Below are positions 18,359-26,964 of a stretch of 64,000 nt of DNA, piece after piece (positions within the stretch are counted from its first letter, which is position 1; each line of letters begins with the position of its first letter). A program made the position numbers and the translations under genes. The notes below the pieces were generated by a model. The model had not been told where the DNA came from. It did not search any database and saw only the letters and a list, made by a program, of their open reading frames with translations. The DNA comes from JAKFWI01 sp031399165 (GTDB taxonomy: Bacteria > Pseudomonadota > Alphaproteobacteria > Caulobacterales > Aquidulcibacteraceae): positions 78,322-142,321 of the forward strand of contig JANNOO010000027.1 of NCBI GenBank assembly GCA_031399165.1, read 5' to 3'.

Positions 18359-19410
18359 CCTATCTGCCGAAACCCAAATTGCACCACCCGGACCTGGCCA
18401 GGAACAGCCTCGGGTTCACGCGGCGTGACTATGAGGGAAAAATCTCCACTCTATGCGCCGGCTGCGGCCACGATTCGATCAGCGCCGCGATCATTCAGGC
18501 GTGTTTCAACCTTGATATCGAGCCGCACCGCGTCGCCAAAATGTCTGGCATCGGCTGTTCGTCAAAAACTCCGGATTATTTCCTGGGGCAGAGCCACGGA
18601 TTCAATTCCGTACACGGCCGTATGCCTTCCGTGTTGACCGGCGCCAATCTGGCCAATCGCGATCTCATCTATTTCGGTGTTTCCGGCGACGGCGATAGCG
18701 CTTCAATCGGCATCGGTCAGTTTGTGCATTCCATGCGCCGCGGTGTGAACATGGTCTACATGGTCGAGAACAACGGGGTGTATGGCCTGACCAAGGGTCA
18801 GTTTTCCGCCACGTCGGACAAAGGCAGCAAATCCAAACGCGGCGTGATCAACCACGACACGCCGATCGACCTGGCGGCGCTGGCGCTGCAACTGGGCGCA
18901 TCGTTCGTGGGCCGTTCGTTCTCCGGCGACAAGGCGCAGCTGACGCCACTGATCGAGGCGGCGATCCTGCACAAGGGGCCGGCCTTCATCGATTGCATCA
19001 GCCCCTGCGTGGCGTTCAACAACCATGAAGGCTCAACCAAGAGCTACGATTTCGTGCGCGAGCATAACGAAGCTGTGAACCGCCTGGACGTGATCGCGCG
19101 CCGTACGCCGATCAAGGCCGATTACGCGCCGGGCGCAGTGGCGGAAATCACCCAGCATGACGGATCAGTGCTGCGCCTGCGCAAGCTAGACGCCGATTAC
19201 GATCCGCACGACCGGCTCGGCGCAATGAATTTTCTCCATCAGCACGCCGCGCGCGGCGAGATCGTGACCGGCCTGCTCTACGTCGATCCGGAAGCGCGCG
19301 ACCTGCACGCAGCGCAGAACACGGTACAGACGCCGCTGAACCAGCTGACAGATGCTGAGCTGATCCCCAGCATGGACGCCCTGGAAAACATCAACGCCAG
19401 TTTGCGTTAG
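18355..19410 (+). CDS. korB: 2-oxoacid:ferredoxin oxidoreductase, beta subunit
   Basis: 351 residues carrying thiamine pyrophosphate and a 4Fe-4S cluster. Cluster cysteines are visible in LCAGCGHDS (34, 37), with further Cys in GIGCSSK and DCISPC. The TPP/Mg motif is GDGDSASIG, followed by VENNGVYGLTKGQFSAT. The protein is longer than archaeal beta subunits because of a C-terminal extension after the core. Coupled to korA by a four-base overlap. Confidence 0.92.
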   Translation: MTYLPKPKLHHPDLARNSLGFTRRDYEGKISTLCAGCGHDSISAAIIQACFNLDIEPHRVAKMSGIGCSSKTPDYFLGQSHGFNSVHGRMPSVLTGANLANRDLIYFGVSGDGDSASIGIGQFVHSMRRGVNMVYMVENNGVYGLTKGQFSATSDKGSKSKRGVINHDTPIDLAALALQLGASFVGRSFSGDKAQLTPLIEAAILHKGPAFIDCISPCVAFNNHEGSTKSYDFVREHNEAVNRLDVIARRTPIKADYAPGAVAEITQHDGSVLRLRKLDADYDPHDRLGAMNFLHQHAARGEIVTGLLYVDPEARDLHAAQNTVQTPLNQLTDAELIPSMDALENINASLR

Positions 19411-19463
19411 CGCGACGCCCGCCCAGCGATCCAAGCAGCGGAAGCGCCGCAAATCTTGACCTA

Positions 19464-19883
19464 TCAATCTTCCTGCACTCGCCCGCGCAGTTTTTTCGTG
19501 CGGCCCGTTTTGGTTTTGCTGTCCATCCGCCGTTCCCGCGAGGCTCTTGGCGGCTTGGTTGGCCGGCGCGGTTTGGGGACGAAGCAGGCCTGCTCGATCA
19601 GGTTGATCAGCCGCTCCAGCGCGTCGGCGCGGTTGCGCTCCTGGGTGCGATGGCGCTGGGCGCTGATGACGATCACGCCGTCCTGGGTCAGGCGCCGGCC
19701 GGCCAGCCGCTCCAGCCGGGCGCGCACATCCTCTGGCAACGACGGCGAATGGCGGGCGTCAAACCGTAGCTCGACCGCGGTTGAGACCTTGTTAACGTTT
19801 TGCCCGCCCGGCCCGCCGGCGCGGACAAAACGCTCCTCAAGCTCGCGTTCGTCCAGGGCAATCTGATCGTTAACCTTGATCAC
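19464..19883 (-). CDS. arfB: Alternative ribosome-rescue factor, peptidyl-tRNA hydrolase
   Basis: 139 residues with the catalytic GGQ loop (AGGPGGQNVNK) and a Lys/Arg-rich C-terminal tail (KTKTGRTKKLRGR) that enters the mRNA channel of stalled ribosomes. It hydrolyses peptidyl-tRNA on non-stop complexes as a backup to trans-translation. The open frame extends to 20060, but GTG at 19883 (VIKVNDQIALDE) gives the family length and N-terminus, with an AGG 9 bases upstream. Confidence 0.9.
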   Translation of the reverse strand: MIKVNDQIALDERELEERFVRAGGPGGQNVNKVSTAVELRFDARHSPSLPEDVRARLERLAGRRLTQDGVIVISAQRHRTQERNRADALERLINLIEQACFVPKPRRPTKPPRASRERRMDSKTKTGRTKKLRGRVQED

Positions 19884-20062
19884 GAGCCGAACCTGCCGCG
19901 ATTCAACGCGCCAGCCCAGCACAACCGCGCGCCCGCTTCTTGCATTTGTGCTAACGCAGGCGGAGAAATGACCCCGTCCAGAACATGCGGTAGCCGCTAA
20001 TGCTTGGAACTGGGTCCGATTTGCCTTATTTTTGGAACAATATGCATCAACAGGGATCACCC

Positions 20063-20680
20063 ATGGTCCGCAGTCTACTCCGCCCCCTTCTCGCGCTTTG
20101 TGTCCTGGCGTTTGCAGCAGCTAGCCCGGCGCCGCTCCTGGCGCAGGCGCCTGAAGCGTCTGTGGCGCCAAGCCCGGCCGCGCTCCAGCCGCTATCGTCC
20201 ATGCCCGCCGCACAGGTGAGCAAGAACTATCAGCTCGGGCCCGGCGACAAGGTCCGCGTCATCGTTTACGGCGAGGCCGACCTGACGGGCGAATTCTTCG
20301 TCTCGCAGCAGGGTGTCGTGGCCTATCCGTTGGTTGGTGAAATTCCGGCCGCGGGCCGCACGCTCTCTCAATTCACCGAAGAGGTCGCGGCGAAACTGAA
20401 AGAGGGCTTCATCAAGGACCCGAAAGTCAGCGCGGAAGTGCTCAACTATCGGCCGTTCTATATTCTTGGCGAAGTCATGCGCCCGGGCACCTATCCCTTC
20501 ACCGCCGACATGACGGTGATGAATGCCGTAGCGACCGCAGGCGGGTTTACCTACCGCGCCCGCACCAACCGCGTTTTCATCAAGCGCGCCGGTGACTCCA
20601 CCGAGCAAGTGCTAAAGCTCGATGCAGGCATGATGGTGCAGCCGGGCGATACCGTGCGGATTGGCGAACGACTGTTCTAG
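20063..20680 (+). CDS. Polysaccharide export protein (Poly_export/SLBB)
   Basis: 205 residues with an N-terminal signal peptide ending near LLAQ, then the Wza-type domain: YQLGPGDKVRV, the export core up to AEVLNYRP, and an SLBB-type unit starting FYILGEVMRPGTYP. It is much shorter than Wza, lacking the later SLBB repeats and membrane helix, as in many alphaproteobacterial stand-alone homologues. Start ATG 20063 has AGGG 7 bases upstream; the frame remains open to 20000, but those codons are unlike a signal peptide. No other capsule or exopolysaccharide genes are adjacent. Confidence 0.88.
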   Translation: MVRSLLRPLLALCVLAFAAASPAPLLAQAPEASVAPSPAALQPLSSMPAAQVSKNYQLGPGDKVRVIVYGEADLTGEFFVSQQGVVAYPLVGEIPAAGRTLSQFTEEVAAKLKEGFIKDPKVSAEVLNYRPFYILGEVMRPGTYPFTADMTVMNAVATAGGFTYRARTNRVFIKRAGDSTEQVLKLDAGMMVQPGDTVRIGERLF

Positions 20681-20787
20681 AGGCAATCCGGGATGTCCTC
20701 TCCGGTTCCCGGCGGCTGAAAAGCAGCTGGGGTGCGAACTCGCTTTGGCCTGGCGCGTTAATCGCGCGCCTAGACGAGGCGGAACCA

Positions 20788-21396
20788 ATGAGGAAACCTA
20801 TGAAAAAGATGCTGATGGCGACGGCATTCGCCGCCGCGGCTGCCCTTGCTGCATGCGGACCGAACGCAAACGAGCAAGCGGCCACGCCGCCTTCCGAACA
20901 ATCCGCTGATGCAATGACGCCTGTTGTAGCACCTGTTGATCCGGCCGCCAAAACGCTGGAATTCGCAACCAAGACCGCCAACGGCGACATGATCGAGGTC
21001 GAAACGAGCAAGATCGCGCTCACGAAGACCAAGAACGCGGAAGTGCGCAAGTTCGCCCAGATGATGATCACTGATCATACCAAGATCAGCAGTGAGCTGA
21101 AGGCTTGGGCGGGCAAGACCACCGTTGCGCTTCCAGCCGCGCTTGACGGCGTGAATATGGCTACAGTCGAGAATATCAAGAACGCCGACGCTGCCGGCTT
21201 CGACGACAGATATCTCGACACCATCATCGACTCGCACGAAGACGCCGTGGAATCGTTCCGGGATTATGCCGAAAACGGTCAGGAAGCGGACCTGAAGGCT
21301 TGGGCGACCACCACCCTGCCGAAGCTGACGACGCACCTGAACGAAGCCAAGACGCTTCGCGACAAGGTGAATGCCGCAGAGAACAAGTCTGGCTAA
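20788..21396 (+). CDS. DUF4142 family lipoprotein
   Basis: 202 residues. The signal sequence ends in the lipobox LAAC (Cys near 23), then a Pro/Thr/Ala linker and a helical DUF4142 (ferritin-like) domain with KFAQMMITDHTKISSELK and the tail TLPKLTTHLNEAKTL. Probably envelope-anchored; function unknown. Two in-frame ATGs (20788 and 20800) each have an AG-rich site upstream; the first is used. A stem-loop follows the stop. Confidence 0.85.
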   Translation: MRKPMKKMLMATAFAAAAALAACGPNANEQAATPPSEQSADAMTPVVAPVDPAAKTLEFATKTANGDMIEVETSKIALTKTKNAEVRKFAQMMITDHTKISSELKAWAGKTTVALPAALDGVNMATVENIKNADAAGFDDRYLDTIIDSHEDAVESFRDYAENGQEADLKAWATTTLPKLTTHLNEAKTLRDKVNAAENKSG

Positions 21397-21408
21397 CACA
21401 CAGACGGA

Positions 21409-21442
21409 GGAAGGCTCGCCCGCGAAAGCGCGCGGGCCTTCC
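21409..21442 (+). terminator. Stem-loop after the DUF4142 gene
   Basis: Arms GGAAGG and CCTTCC enclose an inner stem CCCGCG/CGCGGG. It is not followed by a good T tract, so termination is uncertain. Confidence 0.5.
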
Positions 21443-21478
21443 TTGCGCCTGGCGCTTCGCCTCGGCTAGGAGGCTGGC

Positions 21479-22336
21479 ATGACCGCCGCGGCCGCCTTCA
21501 TCCTGACGCTTGCATGTCCTGACCGGATCGGCATCGTGGCCCGCGTTTCTGGCTTCTTAGCCGATCACGGCTGCAACATCCTTGAAAGCGCGCAATACGG
21601 CGACGCGATCAACGGGCGGTTCTTTTATCGAACGGTGTTCGCGCCAAGCAGCGCCGAAACCATCGCAAGCCTGACCAAAACGTTTGCGCCGGTGGCGCAA
21701 GCTTTCGGCATGGACGCGCATTTCTATGATCGCGCCGCCAAAGTGCCGGCCATTCTGATGGTTTCGCGCTTCGGCCACTGCCTCAATGACCTGCTCTATC
21801 GCTGCCAATTTGGCGGCTTGGCCATAGACGTGCGCGCGATCGTTTCAAACCACGAGGATTTCCGGCCACTGGCCGGTGCGGCCGGCATCGCTTTTGAATA
21901 TCGCCCGGTGAACGCGGCCAACAAGCCAGCGCAGGAAGAGAAACTTTCGGCGTTGATAGCAAAGAACAATATCGAGCTGCTGGTGCTGGCGCGCTACATG
22001 CAGGTTCTTTCGCCGGCGTTTTGCGCAGCGATGCCGGGACGCATTATCAACATTCACCATTCATTCCTGCCGAGTTTCAAGGGCGCCCGGCCGTATCACA
22101 GCGCCCATGAGCGCGGCGTGAAGCTGATCGGGGCCACGGCGCATTATGTCACCGCAGATCTCGACGAAGGGCCGATCATCGAACAGCAGGTTGAGCGCGT
22201 GCATCACGGCATGTCAGCAGGCGATTTTATCGCGGTTGGCAGAGACGTGGAGGCTGTGACGCTGGCCCGGGCGGTGAAATGGCATGCCGAGCGGCGGGTG
22301 CTGCTTAACGGCAAGCGGACGATCGTGTTTTCCTAA
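21479..22336 (+). CDS. purU: Formyltetrahydrofolate deformylase
   Basis: 285 residues: an N-terminal ACT domain (TLACPDRIGIVARVSGFL) and a C-terminal formyltransferase-fold domain with the catalytic Asn-His-Asp set in INIHHSFLPSFKGA and DLDEGPI. It hydrolyses 10-formyl-THF to THF and formate, balancing one-carbon units. Standard length. A GAGG lies 5-8 bases before the ATG. Its stop TAA overlaps the TAG of the convergent Crp/Fnr gene (CTAA). Confidence 0.95.
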   Translation: MTAAAAFILTLACPDRIGIVARVSGFLADHGCNILESAQYGDAINGRFFYRTVFAPSSAETIASLTKTFAPVAQAFGMDAHFYDRAAKVPAILMVSRFGHCLNDLLYRCQFGGLAIDVRAIVSNHEDFRPLAGAAGIAFEYRPVNAANKPAQEEKLSALIAKNNIELLVLARYMQVLSPAFCAAMPGRIINIHHSFLPSFKGARPYHSAHERGVKLIGATAHYVTADLDEGPIIEQQVERVHHGMSAGDFIAVGRDVEAVTLARAVKWHAERRVLLNGKRTIVFS

Positions 22337-23082
22337 GCCGATTCCAGATCGCTTGGCGCCCGCGGCAGGATCGTTCGATCCTGAAGGTGCAAATAGCGCG
22401 GGTTGAATTCGCCGACCTCGATCAGCCCGGGCACGTCGCGCAAGCGTATAGAGCCGCGCGTGGTCTCGATCATCTTGCGCCCGCGGAGATTGGCAATCGA
22501 GCGTGACACATGCACCGGCGATAGGCCCAAGGCGTCAGCCATCACATCGCGCGTCAGCGGCAGCACGCACGCATCGTCTTTCACCATCCCCGCCATCATC
22601 AGGCGCCTGTGCAGCTCGACCAGCATGTGCGCGCACCGCTGACGGGCGGTGCGCCGGCCAATTCGTACAATCTGTTCACGCAGGATCGATTCCTCCTGCA
22701 CGGCCGACCACCAGAAAACCGTCGCGAGCGTTGCGTTCTGGCGGACGGCGTTGAGGAAAAGGGACCCGGAAATCATGCGCAAACGCACGCTCGTTAACGC
22801 TGAAACGTGATGATCTGACTGCGCGCCGACCACGGCCTGCAGGTCGAAGCAATCGCCCGGCAGCATGAAGTTCACGATCTGCCGGCTGCCGTCCTCAAGA
22901 ACGCGGTAGCGAATCGCCCACCCCTGTTCGAGGACGAAAACGTCCTGCAGACGCTCGCCCGCTGTTACGATTACCTGCCCGGGCTGTTTTACAACAAGCC
23001 GGTGAGCAAGACGCATCAACGCAGAATAGTCTGACTCAACCAAAGCCGCGTGATGCTGCAAACGAGAGAGCAGCGTGTCCAT
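22333..23082 (-). CDS. Crp/Fnr family transcriptional regulator
   Basis: 249 residues with an N-terminal cyclic-nucleotide-binding-like beta roll (PGQVIVTAGE, MLPGDCFDLQAVVG) and a C-terminal winged helix (LTRDVMADALGLSPVHVSR). No cysteine quartet of FNR type is seen, so oxygen sensing through an Fe-S cluster is unlikely. Proteins of this shape are common orphan regulators in Alphaproteobacteria. The target is unknown; the neighbouring receiver gene on the same strand suggests signalling context only. Confidence 0.9.
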   Translation of the reverse strand: MDTLLSRLQHHAALVESDYSALMRLAHRLVVKQPGQVIVTAGERLQDVFVLEQGWAIRYRVLEDGSRQIVNFMLPGDCFDLQAVVGAQSDHHVSALTSVRLRMISGSLFLNAVRQNATLATVFWWSAVQEESILREQIVRIGRRTARQRCAHMLVELHRRLMMAGMVKDDACVLPLTRDVMADALGLSPVHVSRSIANLRGRKMIETTRGSIRLRDVPGLIEVGEFNPRYLHLQDRTILPRAPSDLESA

Positions 23083-23138
23083 AAGAGTGCCTTACCGATG
23101 AGAAACACCGGGAGCGGCGCCTCGGTTCCATATGATTT

Positions 23139-23528
23139 TCACGGCGATCGCCCTGCAAGCGCTACGCGGATCGCATCAGCAAAGGCGGCTTCGCTGAATG
23201 GCTTGGGCAGAAAGTGTGCGCCGGACAAATCAGCGGGGAGCTGCAAATCGTATCCGCTAGCGAACAGAAACGGCGCGCCCTTCAACGCGAGCCTGCGCGC
23301 GGCCTCCAGCGCGTCACCCATGTCCAGCTTTATGTCAATGACGGCGACCGCATAGGTTGCGCCGTCCACGCGCGCGAGCGATTCCTCAAGCGTGCGCGCG
23401 ATATCGACGGGACCAAATCCCATCTTTTTCAACAGATCGCACAATTCCAGCGCGATCAGCGCATCATCCTCGATCACCAGCGCGGGGCCAGTAAACTCCA
23501 CAGGATCGCCGCCGGTTTTGATCGCCAT
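23139..23528 (-). CDS. Single-domain response regulator
   Basis: 129 residues forming a lone CheY-like receiver with no output domain. Acidic pocket Glu20-Asp21-Asp22, phosphoacceptor Asp65 (VIDIKL), and the conserved Lys in LPKPF. Such proteins act in phosphorelays or by binding partners. No cognate kinase is adjacent. Confidence 0.88.
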   Translation of the reverse strand: MAIKTGGDPVEFTGPALVIEDDALIALELCDLLKKMGFGPVDIARTLEESLARVDGATYAVAVIDIKLDMGDALEAARRLALKGAPFLFASGYDLQLPADLSGAHFLPKPFSEAAFADAIRVALAGRSP

Positions 23529-23652
23529 GCGCCCGCACCGCCCTCACCACGGAATCGCGGAGATGGGCAAACAGTAACGACGCGAAAAAACTGTATAATA
23601 ACAAATGATGCCGAAAGGGCGCGGCGGATGTACGATTTGCTCCACTGCGCCG

Positions 23653-24642
23653 CTAGGCAAATTCCTCGGTATCAATCTCGGCCTGAACCGCAGCTGGATA
23701 ACGCGGCCCGGAAACCGATTGCTGGTTGATCAACTGGTCCAGTTTGGCAAGCACCTCCGGCGCCAGCTGCACCGTCCCCGCCCCCCAGTTCTCTTCCAGA
23801 TGCGCATGGTTGGTTGTGCCGGGAATTGGAACGATGAACGGATAGCGCGCGATAAGCCAAGCCAGCGAAGCTTGCGCGGGCGTGACGCGAGCGTCGGCCG
23901 CGATCGTCTCCAATCCATCCAGCAATTTCAGGTTCGCGGCGAAATGCTCGCCCTGAAACCGCGGCTGAGCGCGGCGCAGATCATTTGCCGCGAGCGCCGC
24001 CGGATCGCGCACGCCGCCAGCCAGAAACCCGCGTCCCACCGGGCTGAACGCAACAAACGCCACGCCCAGTTCGCGGCAGGCGTCGAGCACGCCCAGTTCG
24101 GGGTTGCGCGTCCATAAGGAGTATTCGCTCTGCACCGCCGCAATGGGATGCACGGCGTGCGCTCTGCGCAACGTGGCCGCTGATACTTCTGAAAGGCCGA
24201 TCGCCCGCACCTTGCCCTGCCGAACCAGATCAGCAAGCGCGCCTATAGAATCCTCGATCGGCACGTTTTTGTCCCGCCGATGGAGATAATAGAGGTCGAT
24301 CACGTCCGTGCGCAGGCGCTTCAGGCTTTCCTCGCAGGTTTGCCGCAACACATCTGGCCGGCCATTGATTTCACGCTTTCCATCCACGCCGCGCATGCCG
24401 CATTTGCTGGCCAGCACGAAATCGCCGCGGCGATCCATGATCGCTTCGCCAAGCAGCGTCTCGTTGCCGCCGAATCCATAGAGCGCTGCGGTGTCGAAAA
24501 AGTCGTAGCCCAAATCGAGCGCACGCCGCAGCAGCCGGGCGCCTTCAGCCGGCGGCGGCGGCGTGCCGTAGGCGTGACTGAGCGACATACAGCCAAGGCC
24601 AATCGGCGAGACGGAAAGCGGACCCACGGAGCGTTTTTGCAT
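23653..24642 (-). CDS. Aldo/keto reductase
   Basis: 329-residue NADPH-dependent (beta/alpha)8 enzyme. The catalytic tetrad is visible: Asp in DTAALYG, Tyr in the same motif, Lys in LASKCG and His in YYLHRRD. The C-terminal cofactor site IPIPGTTNHAHLEEN fits the AKR11/13-like group. Substrate unknown. It lies downstream of the lig operon on the same strand, 54 bases after ligC, but need not belong to it. Confidence 0.92.
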   Translation of the reverse strand: MQKRSVGPLSVSPIGLGCMSLSHAYGTPPPPAEGARLLRRALDLGYDFFDTAALYGFGGNETLLGEAIMDRRGDFVLASKCGMRGVDGKREINGRPDVLRQTCEESLKRLRTDVIDLYYLHRRDKNVPIEDSIGALADLVRQGKVRAIGLSEVSAATLRRAHAVHPIAAVQSEYSLWTRNPELGVLDACRELGVAFVAFSPVGRGFLAGGVRDPAALAANDLRRAQPRFQGEHFAANLKLLDGLETIAADARVTPAQASLAWLIARYPFIVPIPGTTNHAHLEENWGAGTVQLAPEVLAKLDQLINQQSVSGPRYPAAVQAEIDTEEFA

Positions 24643-24696
24643 GCCGCTTGATAACGCATCGACGGAACAAAAAAAGCCCGCAGAAGCGCTTAGCAG

Positions 24697-25638
24697 TTAC
24701 ACTAGGCTCTTCTCGATCGTGTCGAGCGTGCGCATGGCCGGCAGAATTTGCTGAACGGCGGCGTTCGGCGCGCGGCCTTCCTGGATCGCTGCGAAAAACT
24801 CGCGGTCCTGCAATTCGATGCCGTTCATCGACACATCAACCTTGCTGACGTCGATCTTGTTTTCCTTGCCGTCAAACAGATCGTCATAGCGCGCGATATA
24901 CGTGCCGTTATCGCAGATATAGCGAAAGAACGTGCCCAGCGGCCCGTCATTGTTGAACGACAGCGACAGCGTGCAGATCGCGCCCCCGGGAACTTTCATC
25001 TGGATCGACATGTCCATCGCGATCTTCAGGTCCGGATGGAACGGCCCCTCAATCCCGCGCGCCACGGAAACGTCCTGTCCCGTCTGATAAGCAAACAGAT
25101 CGACGGTGTGGCAGGCGTGGTGCCACAGCAGATGATCCGTCCATGAGCGCGGCTTGCCGAGCGCGTTCATGTTGGTTCGGCGGAAGAAATAGGTCTGCAC
25201 GTCCATCTGCAGAACCTTCAGCTCTCCGGCCACGACCTTCTTATGGATCCATTGATGCGACGGATTGAACCGCCGCGTGTGTCCGCCCATGCAGATCACG
25301 CCGGTTTCCTGCTGAACTTTCACAAGCTCTTCGGAATCCTTGAGATTGTCGGCGATCGGAATCTCGATCTGCACATGCTTGCCGGCCTTCATGCATTGAA
25401 TGCCTTGCGCAGCGTGCATTTGAGTCGGCGTCGCCAGGATAACGGCCTCCACTTCCGGGCGCGCCAGCGTTTCGGCCAGATCGGTGGTCCAGTGCGGGAT
25501 ATTGTATTTCGCGGCGACTTCTTTCGTCGAGTCCGGGCTGCCGCCGGAGAGGCTGAGGATCTCCACGCCCGGAATGGCCTGGCACGCCTCGATGTGTTTG
25601 ATCCCAAAGGCGCCCTGCCCGCCGATCGCGACTTTCAT
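24697..25638 (-). CDS. ligC: 4-carboxy-2-hydroxymuconate-6-semialdehyde dehydrogenase
   Basis: 313-residue Gfo/Idh/MocA oxidoreductase with the N-terminal Rossmann motif GGQGAFGIKH and the family segment EIPIADNLKDSEEL. Position directly after ligB, and length close to known LigC enzymes, support conversion of the ring-cleavage semialdehyde to 2-pyrone-4,6-dicarboxylate with NAD(P)+. The spacing from ligB is 21 bases. It is last in the ligK-to-ligC transcription unit. Confidence 0.9.
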   Translation of the reverse strand: MKVAIGGQGAFGIKHIEACQAIPGVEILSLSGGSPDSTKEVAAKYNIPHWTTDLAETLARPEVEAVILATPTQMHAAQGIQCMKAGKHVQIEIPIADNLKDSEELVKVQQETGVICMGGHTRRFNPSHQWIHKKVVAGELKVLQMDVQTYFFRRTNMNALGKPRSWTDHLLWHHACHTVDLFAYQTGQDVSVARGIEGPFHPDLKIAMDMSIQMKVPGGAICTLSLSFNNDGPLGTFFRYICDNGTYIARYDDLFDGKENKIDVSKVDVSMNGIELQDREFFAAIQEGRAPNAAVQQILPAMRTLDTIEKSLV

Positions 25639-25659
25639 GCTTGTCCCCGGAAATGAAGG

Positions 25660-26499
25660 TTAGGTGTTCTCAAGAACCAGATGGCCCACGGCGGTGTTCG
25701 ATGCGGGCACATGGTAGAAGCGGTGGACTTGTCGAACATCTTCGCCGAGCGCCCCGCGCATGATCAGCCACATCACCAGCTCGATACCTTCGGACCCTGA
25801 CTCGCGCAGATATTCGATGTGTTTGATATCTACCAACGCCTGGGGATCGGGTCCGATCTTGTCGAGGAAGTTGTTGTCAAACTTCGAATTGATCAGGCCG
25901 GCGCGCGGGCCCTGCAATTGGTGGCTCATGCCGCCGGTTCCAAACACAACGACGCGCAAATCTTCCGGATAGCTTTCAATCGCCCGCGCGATCGCTTTGC
26001 CGAGCATGTAGCAGCGATGCCCCGTCGGCGCCGGATATTGCACCACGTTCACCGCCAGCGGGATCACCTTGCACGGCCATTCCGGCGGCTGGCCATAGGC
26101 CAACGAAAGCGGCACGGTCAGCCCGTGATCGACGTCCATCTTGTTGACGATGGTGAGATCGAATTCGTCGAGGATCAGCGATTGCGCGACATGCGCCGCC
26201 AGTTTGGGATGGCCCTGCACCATCGGCACCGGCCTCGGCCCCCAGCCTTCGTCAGCGATCGGAAACTCCGCCGCGCAGCCCAGCGCAAACGTCGGAATGA
26301 TCTCCAGCGAGAACGCGCTGGCATGGTCGTTATAGACGAGAAGGATCACATCGGGTTTCACCTTGGCGATCCACTCGCGCGACTTTTCATAGCCGGCGAA
26401 CAAGGGCTTCCAATAGTCCTCCCCGGTCTTGCCGAGGTCCATGGCCATGCCGATCGCAGGCACATGGGATGTGGCGTAGCCGCCGATAATTTTAGCCAC
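25660..26499 (-). CDS. ligB: Protocatechuate 4,5-dioxygenase beta subunit
   Basis: 279 residues of the class III extradiol dioxygenase family, the catalytic Fe(II) subunit. Iron-ligand region GYATSHVPAIG near the N-terminus, NDHASAF near residue 60, and FGTGGMSHQL later. It pairs with LigA to open the protocatechuate ring between carbons 4 and 5. It overlaps ligA by 8 bases, which supports co-translation of the two subunits. Confidence 0.95.
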   Translation of the reverse strand: MAKIIGGYATSHVPAIGMAMDLGKTGEDYWKPLFAGYEKSREWIAKVKPDVILLVYNDHASAFSLEIIPTFALGCAAEFPIADEGWGPRPVPMVQGHPKLAAHVAQSLILDEFDLTIVNKMDVDHGLTVPLSLAYGQPPEWPCKVIPLAVNVVQYPAPTGHRCYMLGKAIARAIESYPEDLRVVVFGTGGMSHQLQGPRAGLINSKFDNNFLDKIGPDPQALVDIKHIEYLRESGSEGIELVMWLIMRGALGEDVRQVHRFYHVPASNTAVGHLVLENT

Positions 26500-26881
26500 C
26501 GGGACGTTCCTTCTTGCTGCGCCATCCGTCGGGCGAGCGGCCGCCCGCCAACATCATCGCGGCGTAATCTTCCTGGCTCATCCCGGTCATCTGCGCGGCG
26601 GTGTACTGGAAGCTCTTCTCGTCGGTGAAGAACAGCTTAGCGAGAAAATAGACATTGCCGCCAAGGCCGATCATGCCGTTCCAGTCGCGCGCCCGCACTG
26701 CGGCGCGCTGTTCATCCGTCATCGGCCATTTTTTCAGGTAGGCGTCCTCGTCCTTTTTGAACTCGGCGCGGTTGTCGGCCTTCATCAGCGACATGCAGAA
26801 CATGTTGAGGTGGTAGCCTTGGCGCGAGCGTTCGGCGTCGAACACGGTTGTGCCTGGGATATCGTCATATTCCTGGGCCAT
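26492..26881 (-). CDS. ligA: Protocatechuate 4,5-dioxygenase alpha subunit
   Basis: About 129 residues, with the LigA signatures DDIPGTTVFDAERSRQGYHL, MSLMKADNR, GLGGNVYFLAKLF and AAMMLAGGRSPDG. LigA shapes the active site of the LigB enzyme. The ATG at 26881 (MAQEYDD) is chosen because AAGGGG lies at proper distance; an ATG at 26890 abuts that site, and the frame open to 27205 is not family-like. 83 bases separate it from ligI. Confidence 0.93.
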   Translation of the reverse strand: MAQEYDDIPGTTVFDAERSRQGYHLNMFCMSLMKADNRAEFKKDEDAYLKKWPMTDEQRAAVRARDWNGMIGLGGNVYFLAKLFFTDEKSFQYTAAQMTGMSQEDYAAMMLAGGRSPDGWRSKKERPGG

Positions 26882-26964
26882 AGCGTCCATCCCCTTAGTC
26901 GTGCGGGCGGCTTTGTTTGTAACACATACTAAAAATGAGCCTGGGCCCGCCTTAACGCAAGCGC

